Positions 15,041-22,253 of a stretch of DNA of 44,246 nt are shown here, piece by piece. This stretch comes from DAOQAU01 sp964640325. Lineage in GTDB: Bacteria > Cyanobacteriota > Vampirovibrionia > Gastranaerophilales > Gastranaerophilaceae. Below the pieces are notes generated by a model. The model saw only the letters and a list, made by a program, of their open reading frames with translations, did no database searches and was not told the origin of the DNA. Numbering within the stretch: the stretch's first letter is position 1; the number at the start of each line of letters is the position of its first letter. The DNA lies in contig CAZXID010000016.1 of assembly GCA_964640325.1 (NCBI GenBank), positions 1 to 44,246 on the forward strand, given 5' to 3'. Made by a program: the position numbers and the translations under genes.

Positions 15041-15546
15041 ATAAGGCAGCTGAATTATTTAAAAATTCAATATTAAAATCTGCAAAAAGTTGTTATAATT
15101 CGCCTGCGGATTTTTGGCAAGCGGCTGCGATTTTAACAATAAGCGTTTACCATCTGTGCCAAATTTTAATAATAGCTATAAATAAGGACACGCCAAAAAA
15201 AGAAAAAGCGTTTTTAATTCCGCAGGAGGCTATGGATGGGGTGATTAACCTTGCTACTTTTGTTGTCTTTGCGCAAAGTTTTAAGCATATAGGAAGAAAA
15301 CTTGTTGATAAAAATGTAATTAAGCCTTTTGGCAACAAACAAAATTTCAACCAAGAATTTGCTGCCGTGACAAATCTTGCAGGCTCGCTTCTTGCGGTAA
15401 ATATAGTTTCGCCCATTATCAGAAACAAATTCGGGGCAGATGTTCAATCTGAATTTATGAAAAAACAAATCGACAAAAAGCCAAAAATCATTCAAACTCC
15501 AAAAAACCCTATTTTTAAAAACTTTTCTTCTTCGTTAAAAATTTAA
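15037..15546 (+). CDS. Hypothetical membrane protein, possible distant paralogue of its neighbour
   Basis: The 169-residue protein has hydrophobic segments near residues 25-48 (WQAAAILTISVYHLCQILIIAI), 70-85 (GVINLATFVVFAQ) and 110-125 (NLAGSLLAVNIVSPII), and a basic Pro/Lys-rich tail. The layout parallels the preceding protein: a hydrophobic stretch, then '(D/N)KDT.K', another hydrophobic stretch, a 'F..(L/I)G..L..K' step and a final membrane stretch. The two may therefore be diverged paralogues forming a pair in the membrane. It starts at the ATGA overlap with the upstream gene. No known family is recognised. Confidence 0.6.
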   Translation: MNKAAELFKNSILKSAKSCYNSPADFWQAAAILTISVYHLCQILIIAINKDTPKKEKAFLIPQEAMDGVINLATFVVFAQSFKHIGRKLVDKNVIKPFGNKQNFNQEFAAVTNLAGSLLAVNIVSPIIRNKFGADVQSEFMKKQIDKKPKIIQTPKNPIFKNFSSSLKI

Positions 15547-15570
15547 TATTGTCCGATTTTGCAAAATCTA

Positions 15571-15579
15571 TGTTATAAT
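15571..15579 (+). promoter_or_regulatory. Extended -10 promoter element (TGTTATAAT)
   Basis: This copy is identical to the 9-mer at 14574-14582 and lies 25 bp before the start of the secreted-protein gene at 15605. The T-rich stretch that follows may also help end the upstream transcript. Confidence 0.5.
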
Positions 15580-15604
15580 TTTTTTGTAAAATTATTGAGG
15601 GTTT

Positions 15605-15967
15605 ATGATGAAAAAGATTTTGTTAACGGTTTTTCTGTTTTTAATTGCGCAAAGTTTTGTGCTTGCAGATGAGATAATTAATTCAAAAGGCGATATTTTG
15701 CCTTGCAAAATTGTAACCGTTGCCGATGGGCTTGTCGAATACGAAAAAAATGGCTGTTTATATAGTTTTACCAGAACTTTTGAACAACCTGTTTTTAACG
15801 ATTATGTTGATGTCAGGGTAAAATTTGTTAAACAACAAGTCGTGCAAAGAATTTCAGGAAAAATTTATTTCAAAGATTTTGGCGGGGTAAAAATCAAAAC
15901 CCAAAACGAAGACCTGCAAATCCCTTGGTATAGGGTAAAATTCGTAGGGATTTATAACCCTAATTAA
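15605..15967 (+). CDS. Small secreted protein of unknown function
   Basis: The 120-residue protein has a classical signal peptide (MMKKILLTVFLFLIAQSFVLADE, cleavage probably after LAD or VLA). The mature part is beta-rich: 'INSKGDILPCKIVTVADGLVEYEKNG' and 'SGKIYFKDFGGVKIKTQNED' read like two short barrel-type strands pairs, each about 'G.i..C.I..V.dg.v.y'. The protein is likely periplasmic or outer-membrane associated. A GAGG precedes the start. The TAA at 15965-15967 overlaps the TAA of the convergent dnaX in the palindrome TTAA. No family is recognised. Confidence 0.7.
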   Translation: MMKKILLTVFLFLIAQSFVLADEIINSKGDILPCKIVTVADGLVEYEKNGCLYSFTRTFEQPVFNDYVDVRVKFVKQQVVQRISGKIYFKDFGGVKIKTQNEDLQIPWYRVKFVGIYNPN

Positions 15968-17814
15968 TCAATATATTTTCCGTCAAAAAGTCCCATAACC
16001 ATATTTACCTGATCAGACATCATAACTTTTTGCGTTGTTTTTTCAGGCAAACTTTGTGTTGAAACAACCTCTTCTAAATCTTCTTGCTGAATTTCTTGTT
16101 CTTCGGGCAAAGTTTCTGCCTGATTTTGCACTGTTTCATTCAGCTTTTTTTTTTCAACAGGAGCGGGAGTCGGCTCAATTATTTTGTCAGTATCGGATTG
16201 AAGTCTTATGACAACGCTTATATCCTGCGCATTAAAAAATTCTTCAGCAGCATTTTTGATTGATTTTTTCTTTTCTTCGGAGTTTAAAAGCAAATTATTT
16301 CTGCATGCGATGGTGACTTTTTCGGGAGAAAAATCGATTGGAATTGAATGTTGGCTTACCATAGCGTAAGTCGGAGGACTTTTTTGTTTGAGGAAATTTA
16401 AAAATTGATTCCAATTTTCCATAAAATTATCTTCGTTTTGTTGCTTTGGTTGAAGTTTTGGTTCGGATTTTGGCATTGGTGAAAAGTCTTTTGTTTCAAG
16501 CTTTTCTTCAATCTTTTGAATAACTTTTTCCACACTTATTTTTTCATCTTTTTTTGCTGCTTCTGTTTGTTTGGCACTTTCTGTAAACGATTTTATGGGT
16601 TCTGTGGGTATGGGCGCAGGTTGAGTTGTATATTGTTGATGGGTTATGTTTACAGTGCCTGCTTCAAGCATTGAAAGTCTTTCTTGAAGTTCAATAAGCG
16701 AAGAATTTTGAGCAAGGTTTGATAAATCAATCATTGCAACTTCAAGCCAAAGATGCTGTGAATTTGTGGTTTTAAGCTCTTTTATATAATAAGAAATTCT
16801 TTCAATAAGAAAAATTATTTGATGAGTGTCGATTTTTTGTGCCTGTTGTTGAAGTGATTTCATTTGAGAATCGTTGAGCTGCGTAAGTTCAATCAAAAGA
16901 GCTTTGTCCGTACAGTTTTTTATAATAAGAAGATTTTTGAAATATCCGAGCATATTGAGCATAATTTGAATGGGTTCGTTTCCAGAATTATAAATTCTTT
17001 CCAAACATTCTATTGATTCTTGCGCTTGTGAATTGATTATATTATCCGAAAGTTTGTGTAACAAATCAAAAGAAAGCCTTCCCAAAAGATTGTTTACATC
17101 TTCTGCAGTAATTTTTTGCGAATCCCCCAGAACACTTACCTGATCCAAAAGCGCAAGCGAATCTCTCATGCCGCCGGCAGAATTTTTGGCAATGGTAAAA
17201 AGAGCGTCGTTATCAATGTTGATTTTTTCTTTCTTGGCGATTTCTTTTAAATAGGCAATTATGTCGTCAGTTGTAATTCTTCTGAAATCAAATCTTTGGC
17301 AACGGCTTGTAATGGTTTCTAAAACCTTGTGAGGCTCTGTTGTTGCAAGAATAAAAATTACATTCTCAGGCGGCTCTTCAAGAGTCTTTAAGAGGGTGTT
17401 AAAAGCTTCTTTTGTAAGCATATGAACTTCATCTACGATATAGATTTTATATCTTCCGTTTACCGGCACATATTGAATTTTTTCCAAAATATTTCTTGCG
17501 TCTTCTACTTTTCTGTTGCTGGCAGCGTCAATTTCAATTACATCGACGGGAATTGAGTTTGTAATCTCAACACAGCTGGGGCACAAGCCACAGGGCGTAA
17601 CACTTTGTCCCTGAATACAATTAAGTGATTTTGCAAGTATTCTGGCGGTAGAAGTTTTACCCGTTCCTCTGGGACCGGTAAACAAGTAGGCGTGAGAAAT
17701 TTTGTTTAAAGTTATTGCATTTGCAAGAGATTTTTTAATATGCTCTTGACCTACAACTTCTTCCAGCATTTGCGGGCGGTATTTTCTGTATAGTGGAACG
17801 TACTTGTCGCTCAT
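15964..17814 (-). CDS. dnaX: DNA polymerase III subunit gamma/tau
   Basis: The 616-residue clamp-loader ATPase has Walker A GPRGTGKT (47-54), a zinc module with C66, C75, C78 and C81, Walker B DEVH (128-131) and the SRC motif (170-172). A Pro/Gln/Glu-rich linker (about 385-470), a tau-like domain and an acidic tail ending MVMGLFDGKYID follow. It loads the beta clamp and couples the replicative polymerase. I chose ATG 17814 (MSDKYVPLYRKYRP, the family start, with AAAGGA just upstream) over a GTG at 17847, which lies inside a palindromic repeat. Ten A followed by G at residues 554-557 may cause slippage to a shorter form. Its stop overlaps that of the convergent secreted-protein gene. Confidence 0.97.
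   Translation of the reverse strand: MSDKYVPLYRKYRPQMLEEVVGQEHIKKSLANAITLNKISHAYLFTGPRGTGKTSTARILAKSLNCIQGQSVTPCGLCPSCVEITNSIPVDVIEIDAASNRKVEDARNILEKIQYVPVNGRYKIYIVDEVHMLTKEAFNTLLKTLEEPPENVIFILATTEPHKVLETITSRCQRFDFRRITTDDIIAYLKEIAKKEKINIDNDALFTIAKNSAGGMRDSLALLDQVSVLGDSQKITAEDVNNLLGRLSFDLLHKLSDNIINSQAQESIECLERIYNSGNEPIQIMLNMLGYFKNLLIIKNCTDKALLIELTQLNDSQMKSLQQQAQKIDTHQIIFLIERISYYIKELKTTNSQHLWLEVAMIDLSNLAQNSSLIELQERLSMLEAGTVNITHQQYTTQPAPIPTEPIKSFTESAKQTEAAKKDEKISVEKVIQKIEEKLETKDFSPMPKSEPKLQPKQQNEDNFMENWNQFLNFLKQKSPPTYAMVSQHSIPIDFSPEKVTIACRNNLLLNSEEKKKSIKNAAEEFFNAQDISVVIRLQSDTDKIIEPTPAPVEKKKLNETVQNQAETLPEEQEIQQEDLEEVVSTQSLPEKTTQKVMMSDQVNMVMGLFDGKYID
16145..16154 (-). other. Slippery A10 run in dnaX (candidate recoding/transcription slippage site)
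   Basis: On the coding strand ten A are followed by G, read as GAA AAA AAA AAG (E554-K557). The -1 frame reaches TGA three codons on, and the +1 frame meets TGA one codon on. Either slip would give a product of about 557-560 residues lacking the final ~58, including the MGLFDGKYID tail. The sequence fact is direct. The slippage is inferred by analogy with E. coli (A AAA AAG) and Thermus (A9) dnaX. Confidence 0.5.
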
Positions 17815-17835
17815 TTTATCCTTTTGCTTAATTTT

Positions 17836-17860
17836 GTCATCCCGCACTTGTTGCGGTATC
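17836..17860 (+). repeat. Dispersed palindromic repeat, copy 1
   Basis: GTCAT, left arm CCCGCA, loop CTTGT, right arm TGCGGT and ATC give five paired positions and one mismatch. The copy lies in the 110-bp divergent space between dnaX and the LD-carboxypeptidase gene. It matches the layout of the copies at 24369 and 44164 while the arm sequence differs. Confidence 0.75.
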
Positions 17861-17877
17861 TTTAATTCGTGTATAAT
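17848..17877 (+). promoter_or_regulatory. Candidate promoter of the LD-carboxypeptidase gene
   Basis: TATAAT (17872-17877) is preceded at 18 bp by TTGTTG (17848-17853). The -35-like hexamer comes from the loop and right arm of the palindromic repeat. The ATG at 17925 is 47 bp downstream. Confidence 0.4.
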
Positions 17878-17924
17878 AAACTTATTACGATTATATCCTA
17901 ATCCGTTTTAAAAAGGTAGTTATT

Positions 17925-18842
17925 ATGAATTTAATTAAACCTGAAAAATTAAAAAAAGGCGATACAATAGGTTTTATAGCACTTTCCGGTGCTATTGAAG
18001 AAGAAAAAAATATTTACAGGGCAAAAGAATATTTTGAAAATAAAGGATATAAGGTTGTCTTTTCAAAAAATATTTTTGATAAAAATCGATACCTTGCAGG
18101 AGACGACCAAGATAAAGTTAAAGAATTACACAGGTTTTTTGAGGACAAAAATATAAACGCAATTTTGTGTGCAAGAGGCGGCTACGGCGCAATAAGGCTG
18201 TTGGACAAAATTGATTTTGATTTAATAAAAAACAATCCCAAAATTTTTGCCGGATACTCAGACACAAGTGCGCTCCAGGCAATGATTTTTAAAAAAACAG
18301 GGCTTATAACTTTTTATTCTCCTATGGCACAAAGTGATTTCGGGGTTGAAGAAGTTTCAAAAATTACAGAAAAATCTTTTTTTAAAGCATTGGAAAACGC
18401 TGATGACCTCGAATTTAGCCCTGAAAGAAAAAGTGCAAAGGTTTATTTTGAAGGAGAAGTCAAAGGCGTTTTATTCGGTGGGAATCTTGCCACAATTGTT
18501 TCTTTGTGCGGGCTTGATTTTATACCCGATGAAAAATTCATTCTCTTTGTTGAGGATTTAAACGAACCTGTCTATAAAATAGACAAAATGATGACCCAGC
18601 TTTTGAATATAAAAAAGTTTAAAGAAAATATTCAGGGGATAATTTTGGGTGATTTTTTAAAAAACGGAAGCAAAAAATATTTTGACGAGCTATTTTTTGA
18701 AATAGGGGGTAAGTTTGCTATACCGATTTTGTCGGGATTTAAAATAACTCACGCTCACGAAAAAATAACCCTGCCATATGGTGCGCAAGGTCATTTTTCA
18801 ACTATTTCTAAAAAATTAATTATTAAAAAGTATGTTTCTTAA
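17925..18842 (+). CDS. LD-carboxypeptidase (peptidase S66, LdcA-like)
   Basis: The 305-residue protein has the S66 fold. The nucleophile region is AGYSDTSAL (S112), the acid is in FVEDLNEPVYKIDKM (E210), and the histidine precedes the LPYG motif (H276, in GFKITHAHEKITLPYG). 'ARGGYGAIRLL' is the typical glycine-rich segment near residue 85. No signal peptide is visible, in keeping with cytoplasmic action. LD-carboxypeptidases remove the terminal D-Ala from tetrapeptides during peptidoglycan recycling; some relatives instead act on microcin-like peptides (MccF). The gene is divergent from dnaX, and its TAA overlaps the stop of the convergent Cys-cluster protein. Confidence 0.92.
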   Translation: MNLIKPEKLKKGDTIGFIALSGAIEEEKNIYRAKEYFENKGYKVVFSKNIFDKNRYLAGDDQDKVKELHRFFEDKNINAILCARGGYGAIRLLDKIDFDLIKNNPKIFAGYSDTSALQAMIFKKTGLITFYSPMAQSDFGVEEVSKITEKSFFKALENADDLEFSPERKSAKVYFEGEVKGVLFGGNLATIVSLCGLDFIPDEKFILFVEDLNEPVYKIDKMMTQLLNIKKFKENIQGIILGDFLKNGSKKYFDELFFEIGGKFAIPILSGFKITHAHEKITLPYGAQGHFSTISKKLIIKKYVS

Positions 18843-19186
18843 ACTTCAATACCGAGTTGGGAATTTATTTCTCCAAGTTCTTCCTTTAAATTTTTTATAT
18901 CTTCTTGATATTCTTTAATTGAAGTCATAACAGGGATGCAATCACAATCGTCAGTATTAAGGCACGGGCATATGTTTGACAGTCTTTTAAGTTCTTCAGA
19001 ATTTTCTCTCAATTCTCTCAGGATTTCTCGTTTTCTTTCAAGTAAATTATCATAACAGTCTTTACTGTTCCAGAAATTTTCACAAGTATTTTCGTGTCTT
19101 ACGGGCATTTCTTGAGGGTTGTTCCCAAATTTTGGTCTGTAACTTGTTGAAACTTTGATATTAGGGATAACAGGCATAATGTTCAT
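18839..19186 (-). CDS. Small cysteine-cluster protein, unknown
   Basis: The 115-residue protein starts at an ATG with a strong AAAGGAG 6 nt upstream. The N-terminus contains 'YRPKFGNN', resembling the 'F.G' motif seen near the start of other proteins of this lineage. Six cysteines are present: C35, C44 and a cluster CPCLNTDDCDC (C73, C75, C81, C83) that could hold a metal. A coiled-coil tail rich in Glu/Lys/Leu frames the cluster. It is divergent from nifU across 200 bp of AT-rich DNA, so an iron-sulfur link is possible but unproven. Its stop overlaps that of the LD-carboxypeptidase gene (18839-18842). Confidence 0.6.
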   Translation of the reverse strand: MNIMPVIPNIKVSTSYRPKFGNNPQEMPVRHENTCENFWNSKDCYDNLLERKREILRELRENSEELKRLSNICPCLNTDDCDCIPVMTSIKEYQEDIKNLKEELGEINSQLGIEV

Positions 19187-19386
19187 AATTTCTCCTTTTA
19201 AAACACTTTTAGCTTTCCACTCTAAATAAACCGCATAATATTTTTTTTTGCTACTTTATTGAAAAAATTTATACAAAACTTAACTTTTTGTTCAGGTAAA
19301 TGTAAAAATTAATTTTAGATTAAGTTAATGAGTATAAAAATTTTTTGAGGTAAAATGTTTAAAGTAAGATATTAAAGGATAAAGAT

Positions 19387-20211
19387 ATGTGGGATTATAC
19401 AGAAGAAGTAATGGATCATTACAGAAACCCCAGAAATGTGGGCAAAATTGATGATGCGGATGCAATCGGTGAAGCGGGTTCTCTTGCCTGCGGAGATGCT
19501 CTTAAAATATATTTAAAAATAGACAAAAACAATGTTGTAACCGATGCAAAATTTCAAACTTTCGGCTGCGGCTCTGCAGTTGCAAGCTCAAGTGTTTTGA
19601 CGGAAATGATTATCGGTAAATCTCTTGATGAAGTCAAAAAAATTACAAATAAAGATATTGCAGATAAATTGGGGGGACTGCCTCCTGAGAAAATGCACTG
19701 TTCTGTTATGGGGCACGAAGCTCTGGAAGATGCTCTTGCAAAATATTTGGGTGAAGAAACCTCTGAAGCAAAAAAGGACAAATTAATTTGTAAGTGTTTT
19801 AGTGTTACTGAAAATCAGATTTTAAATGCTATAAAGGAAAATAACCTTAAAACAGTTGAAGATGTAACAAATTATACAAAAGCAGGCGGGGCTTGCGGGC
19901 ACTGCAAAGGCGATATCCAGGCTATTTTAAATAAATTTTATAATATGAAACCTCAAGTGGAAGAAGCACCAAAGCTTACTCCGGCTCAAAAAATTCTTAA
20001 AATTAATACAATTATTGAAAACCGTATTTCTCCCGAGTTAAGAAAAGACGGTGGCGATATAGAGCTTGTTGATATTGACGGAAATAAAGTCTATGTCAAA
20101 CTCAGAGGTGCTTGTTCAGGCTGCAAAAATTCAACGCTTACGCTAAAGAATTTTGTCGAAACAACTTTGAGAGAAATGCTTAAAGAAGATGTCGAAGTCA
20201 TTGAGGTATAA
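19387..20211 (+). CDS. nifU: Iron-sulfur cluster scaffold NifU (three-domain form)
   Basis: The 274-residue protein has three parts. The IscU-like scaffold domain carries C35, C61 and C105 (ACGDAL, FGCGSA, HCSVMG). The BFD-like [2Fe-2S] domain carries C135, C137, C170 and C173 (CKCFSVTENQ and CGHC). The C-terminal Nfu domain carries the C243-x-x-C246 motif (GACSGC) after LRKDGGDIELVDI. This full layout is typical of NifU rather than the single-domain IscU/SufU. It builds clusters with sulfur from NifS, encoded just downstream (stop TAA and next ATG one base apart). No nitrogenase genes are in the window, so a general Fe-S role is likely. AAAGGA precedes the ATG. Confidence 0.96.
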   Translation: MWDYTEEVMDHYRNPRNVGKIDDADAIGEAGSLACGDALKIYLKIDKNNVVTDAKFQTFGCGSAVASSSVLTEMIIGKSLDEVKKITNKDIADKLGGLPPEKMHCSVMGHEALEDALAKYLGEETSEAKKDKLICKCFSVTENQILNAIKENNLKTVEDVTNYTKAGGACGHCKGDIQAILNKFYNMKPQVEEAPKLTPAQKILKINTIIENRISPELRKDGGDIELVDIDGNKVYVKLRGACSGCKNSTLTLKNFVETTLREMLKEDVEVIEV

Positions 20212-20212
20212 A

Positions 20213-21412
20213 ATGCAAAAGAAAATGATATATTTAGATAATAATGCAACTACCAAAGTTGATGAAAAAGTTTTGGAAGTGATGCTTCCGTATTTAAAAG
20301 AAAATTATGCAAACCCTTCGAGCATATATAGCTTTGGAGGCATTGCGGCTCAGGCAATCAGAAAGGCACGAGTGCAAGTAAGAGATTTTGTAGGCGCAAA
20401 AAGTGAAAAAGAAATAATTTTCACAAGCTGCGGCTCTGAAAGTGCAAACACTGCTATTAAGGGAGTTTTGGATGTAAACAAAACAAAAAAACACATAATA
20501 ACAACAAAAGTCGAGCATCCTTGCGTTTTAAGTCTTTATAAAACACTTGAAAAACAAGGCTACAAGGTGGATTACATAGGGGTTAATGCAAACGGTGAAT
20601 TGGATTTGGACGAATTAGGAAATGCCGTAAATGCTGATACGGCTCTTGTGTCTTGTATGTGGGCAAACAACGAAACAGGGGTGATTTTTCCGATTAAAAA
20701 AATCTCTAACATTATAAAGTCAAAAAATAAGGAAACAAAGCTTTTTGTCGATGGCGTACAGGCAGCAGGTAAAATCCCTATGAATGTTGAAGATGCAGGG
20801 ATTGATCTTTTGGCAATTTCAGGACATAAATTTCACGCTCCAAAAGGTGTCGGTGCGCTTTATGTAAAATCTGATACTTTAATTTCACCGCTTATAGTCG
20901 GTGGGCATCAGGAAAGAGGCAAAAGAGCAGGTACGGAAAATGTTCCATACATTGTCGCAATAGGTGAAGCAGCACAGCTTGCCCAAGAAGCACTTGATTT
21001 TGAAGCCACCACTGTAAAACATTTAAGAGATAAGCTTGAAAATTCTTTGGTAAAAAATATATTTAATGCAAGACTTAATACTTCATTAAATAATCGGGTT
21101 CCAAACACCACAAATATCGGGTTTGAATATGTCGAAGGCGAGCTTATTTTGCTCCATTTGAGCGATATGGGTGTTTGTGCGAGCTCAGGAAGTGCATGTA
21201 CATCCGGTTCGCTTGAGCCAAGTCATGTTTTAAAAGCTATGGGAATACCTTTTACGGCACTTCATGGAAGCGTGAGATTTAGTTTAAGCCGTTTTACTAC
21301 AGAAAAAGAAATAGATTATGTAATTTCTGTTGTGCCCAGAGTTATCAACAAATTGATTAAAATTTCACCTTTTCAGGAAGAATTGGCCGCATTGAAAAAA
21401 CATAAAAGTTAA
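20213..21412 (+). CDS. nifS: Cysteine desulfurase NifS
   Basis: The 399-residue class V aminotransferase-fold enzyme begins MQKKMIYLDNNATT. The PLP lysine is K206 in AISGHKFHAPKG. The catalytic cysteine is C329 in ASSGSACTSGSLEP, in the loop type of NifS/IscS group I enzymes. EHPCVL and the ANNETG motif are also present. It releases sulfur from cysteine as a persulfide for cluster assembly on NifU. The ATG at 20213, with GAGG six bases before it, follows the nifU stop by one base and is preferred over a TTG at 20189 inside nifU. The two genes form one operon. Confidence 0.96.
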   Translation: MQKKMIYLDNNATTKVDEKVLEVMLPYLKENYANPSSIYSFGGIAAQAIRKARVQVRDFVGAKSEKEIIFTSCGSESANTAIKGVLDVNKTKKHIITTKVEHPCVLSLYKTLEKQGYKVDYIGVNANGELDLDELGNAVNADTALVSCMWANNETGVIFPIKKISNIIKSKNKETKLFVDGVQAAGKIPMNVEDAGIDLLAISGHKFHAPKGVGALYVKSDTLISPLIVGGHQERGKRAGTENVPYIVAIGEAAQLAQEALDFEATTVKHLRDKLENSLVKNIFNARLNTSLNNRVPNTTNIGFEYVEGELILLHLSDMGVCASSGSACTSGSLEPSHVLKAMGIPFTALHGSVRFSLSRFTTEKEIDYVISVVPRVINKLIKISPFQEELAALKKHKS

Positions 21413-21487
21413 AGAGGACATTGAATAATTGAAAATTTTTCTGCATCCTCAAATACTCCGAGTGTAGGTTATAAATTAAGAAAAAAG

Positions 21488-21510
21488 TCCATATAATTTA
21501 GTTATATGGA
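21488..21510. promoter_or_regulatory. Perfect 9-bp palindrome over -10 box and start codon
   Basis: TCCATATAA (21488-21496), a 5-bp spacer, then TTATATGGA (21502-21510) form a perfect inverted repeat. The left arm contains most of the TATAAT at 21492-21497, and the right arm covers the ATG at 21506. A repressor bound here would block both promoter and start; alternatively, as RNA, the arms would hide the start codon. The 8-bp gap between -10 and ATG suggests a leaderless or near-leaderless transcript. Confidence 0.5.
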
Positions 21511-22192
21511 TATTGAAAAAGCAAGCGGAAATAATTTTTTCGCCGCTGCGCAGGTTGATACTGCGCAGGGGAATTTCTTTGCCGCATTTGGTAATCTTCA
21601 AAATCCGATTGAGCAAAAAAAACAAAGCCTTCACCGACTTAATGACTATGATTCGACTATTTTAGAAAATACCGCTTATCAAAAAATATCGGATGAAATG
21701 CTTAAGATTGAGCATAGAATAGGAATACTTGAGGGGACTTTATCAAAAACAACAGCTGAAATTGAGGCTCTACAATCTTTCGGGGATTCAATTCAGGTAA
21801 ATTCATTGATTGATAAAAAACGGCTTATTGAAGAGGAAATTGAAGAATTGAACAATAGATATTCAGAGCTGGGTTTGAGCGCAAGAATATCAGGACAAAT
21901 AGCTTCTGTCATAGGTTTTTCTTCAAAAAATAAAACAAGTATTTTTTCAAGAGTTAAAAAATTTATCACAAAAAAAATCTTAGCCAAAATATTTAAAAAG
22001 TTTGGTTATCGAGAAAGTGTTAAAGAAGCATTGATTAAGCTTTCAAGCATTAATTCCAACGTGGATGATTTAATAACAATGCACACTCCTTACGGCGAAA
22101 CCTTTAGCAGGTACGAAAAACTAACTGCCTATATTAACAAAGCAAATTCAATCCACGCACAGATTTCTAAAAATTTGAAAGAAATAAAATAA
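21506..22192 (+). CDS. Hypothetical coiled-coil protein
   Basis: The 228-residue soluble protein has an N-terminal segment containing a small internal repeat (NNFFAAAQVDTAQ / GNFFAAFGNLQ, residues 9-31). A coiled-coil region follows (about 40-130, regular Ile/Leu/Glu/Lys heptads), then a basic stretch (VKKFITKKILAKIFKKFG, about 152-169) that could touch membrane or nucleic acid, and a helical tail. No family is recognised. It lacks a Shine-Dalgarno sequence, and the start codon lies within a perfect palindrome, suggesting special control. It is flanked by nifS and gatA on the same strand but probably has its own promoter. Confidence 0.6.
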   Translation: MDIEKASGNNFFAAAQVDTAQGNFFAAFGNLQNPIEQKKQSLHRLNDYDSTILENTAYQKISDEMLKIEHRIGILEGTLSKTTAEIEALQSFGDSIQVNSLIDKKRLIEEEIEELNNRYSELGLSARISGQIASVIGFSSKNKTSIFSRVKKFITKKILAKIFKKFGYRESVKEALIKLSSINSNVDDLITMHTPYGETFSRYEKLTAYINKANSIHAQISKNLKEIK

Positions 22193-22217
22193 AATTTTAA
22201 AAGCTTATTTTTTGAGG

Positions 22218-22223
22218 TATAAT
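22218..22223 (+). promoter_or_regulatory. -10 box of gatA
   Basis: TATAAT at 22218-22223, preceded by TTTTTTGAGG, lies 30 bp before the gatA ATG, which has its own AAGGAG site. No convincing -35 is visible. Confidence 0.45.
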
Positions 22224-22253
22224 TGTTTCATAGTTATAGGCTAAGGAGATATT

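Noticed and set aside
17815..17847. GTG start at 17847 for dnaX
   Set aside because: It lies in the palindromic repeat; the ATG at 17814 has a ribosome site and the family-typical N-terminus.
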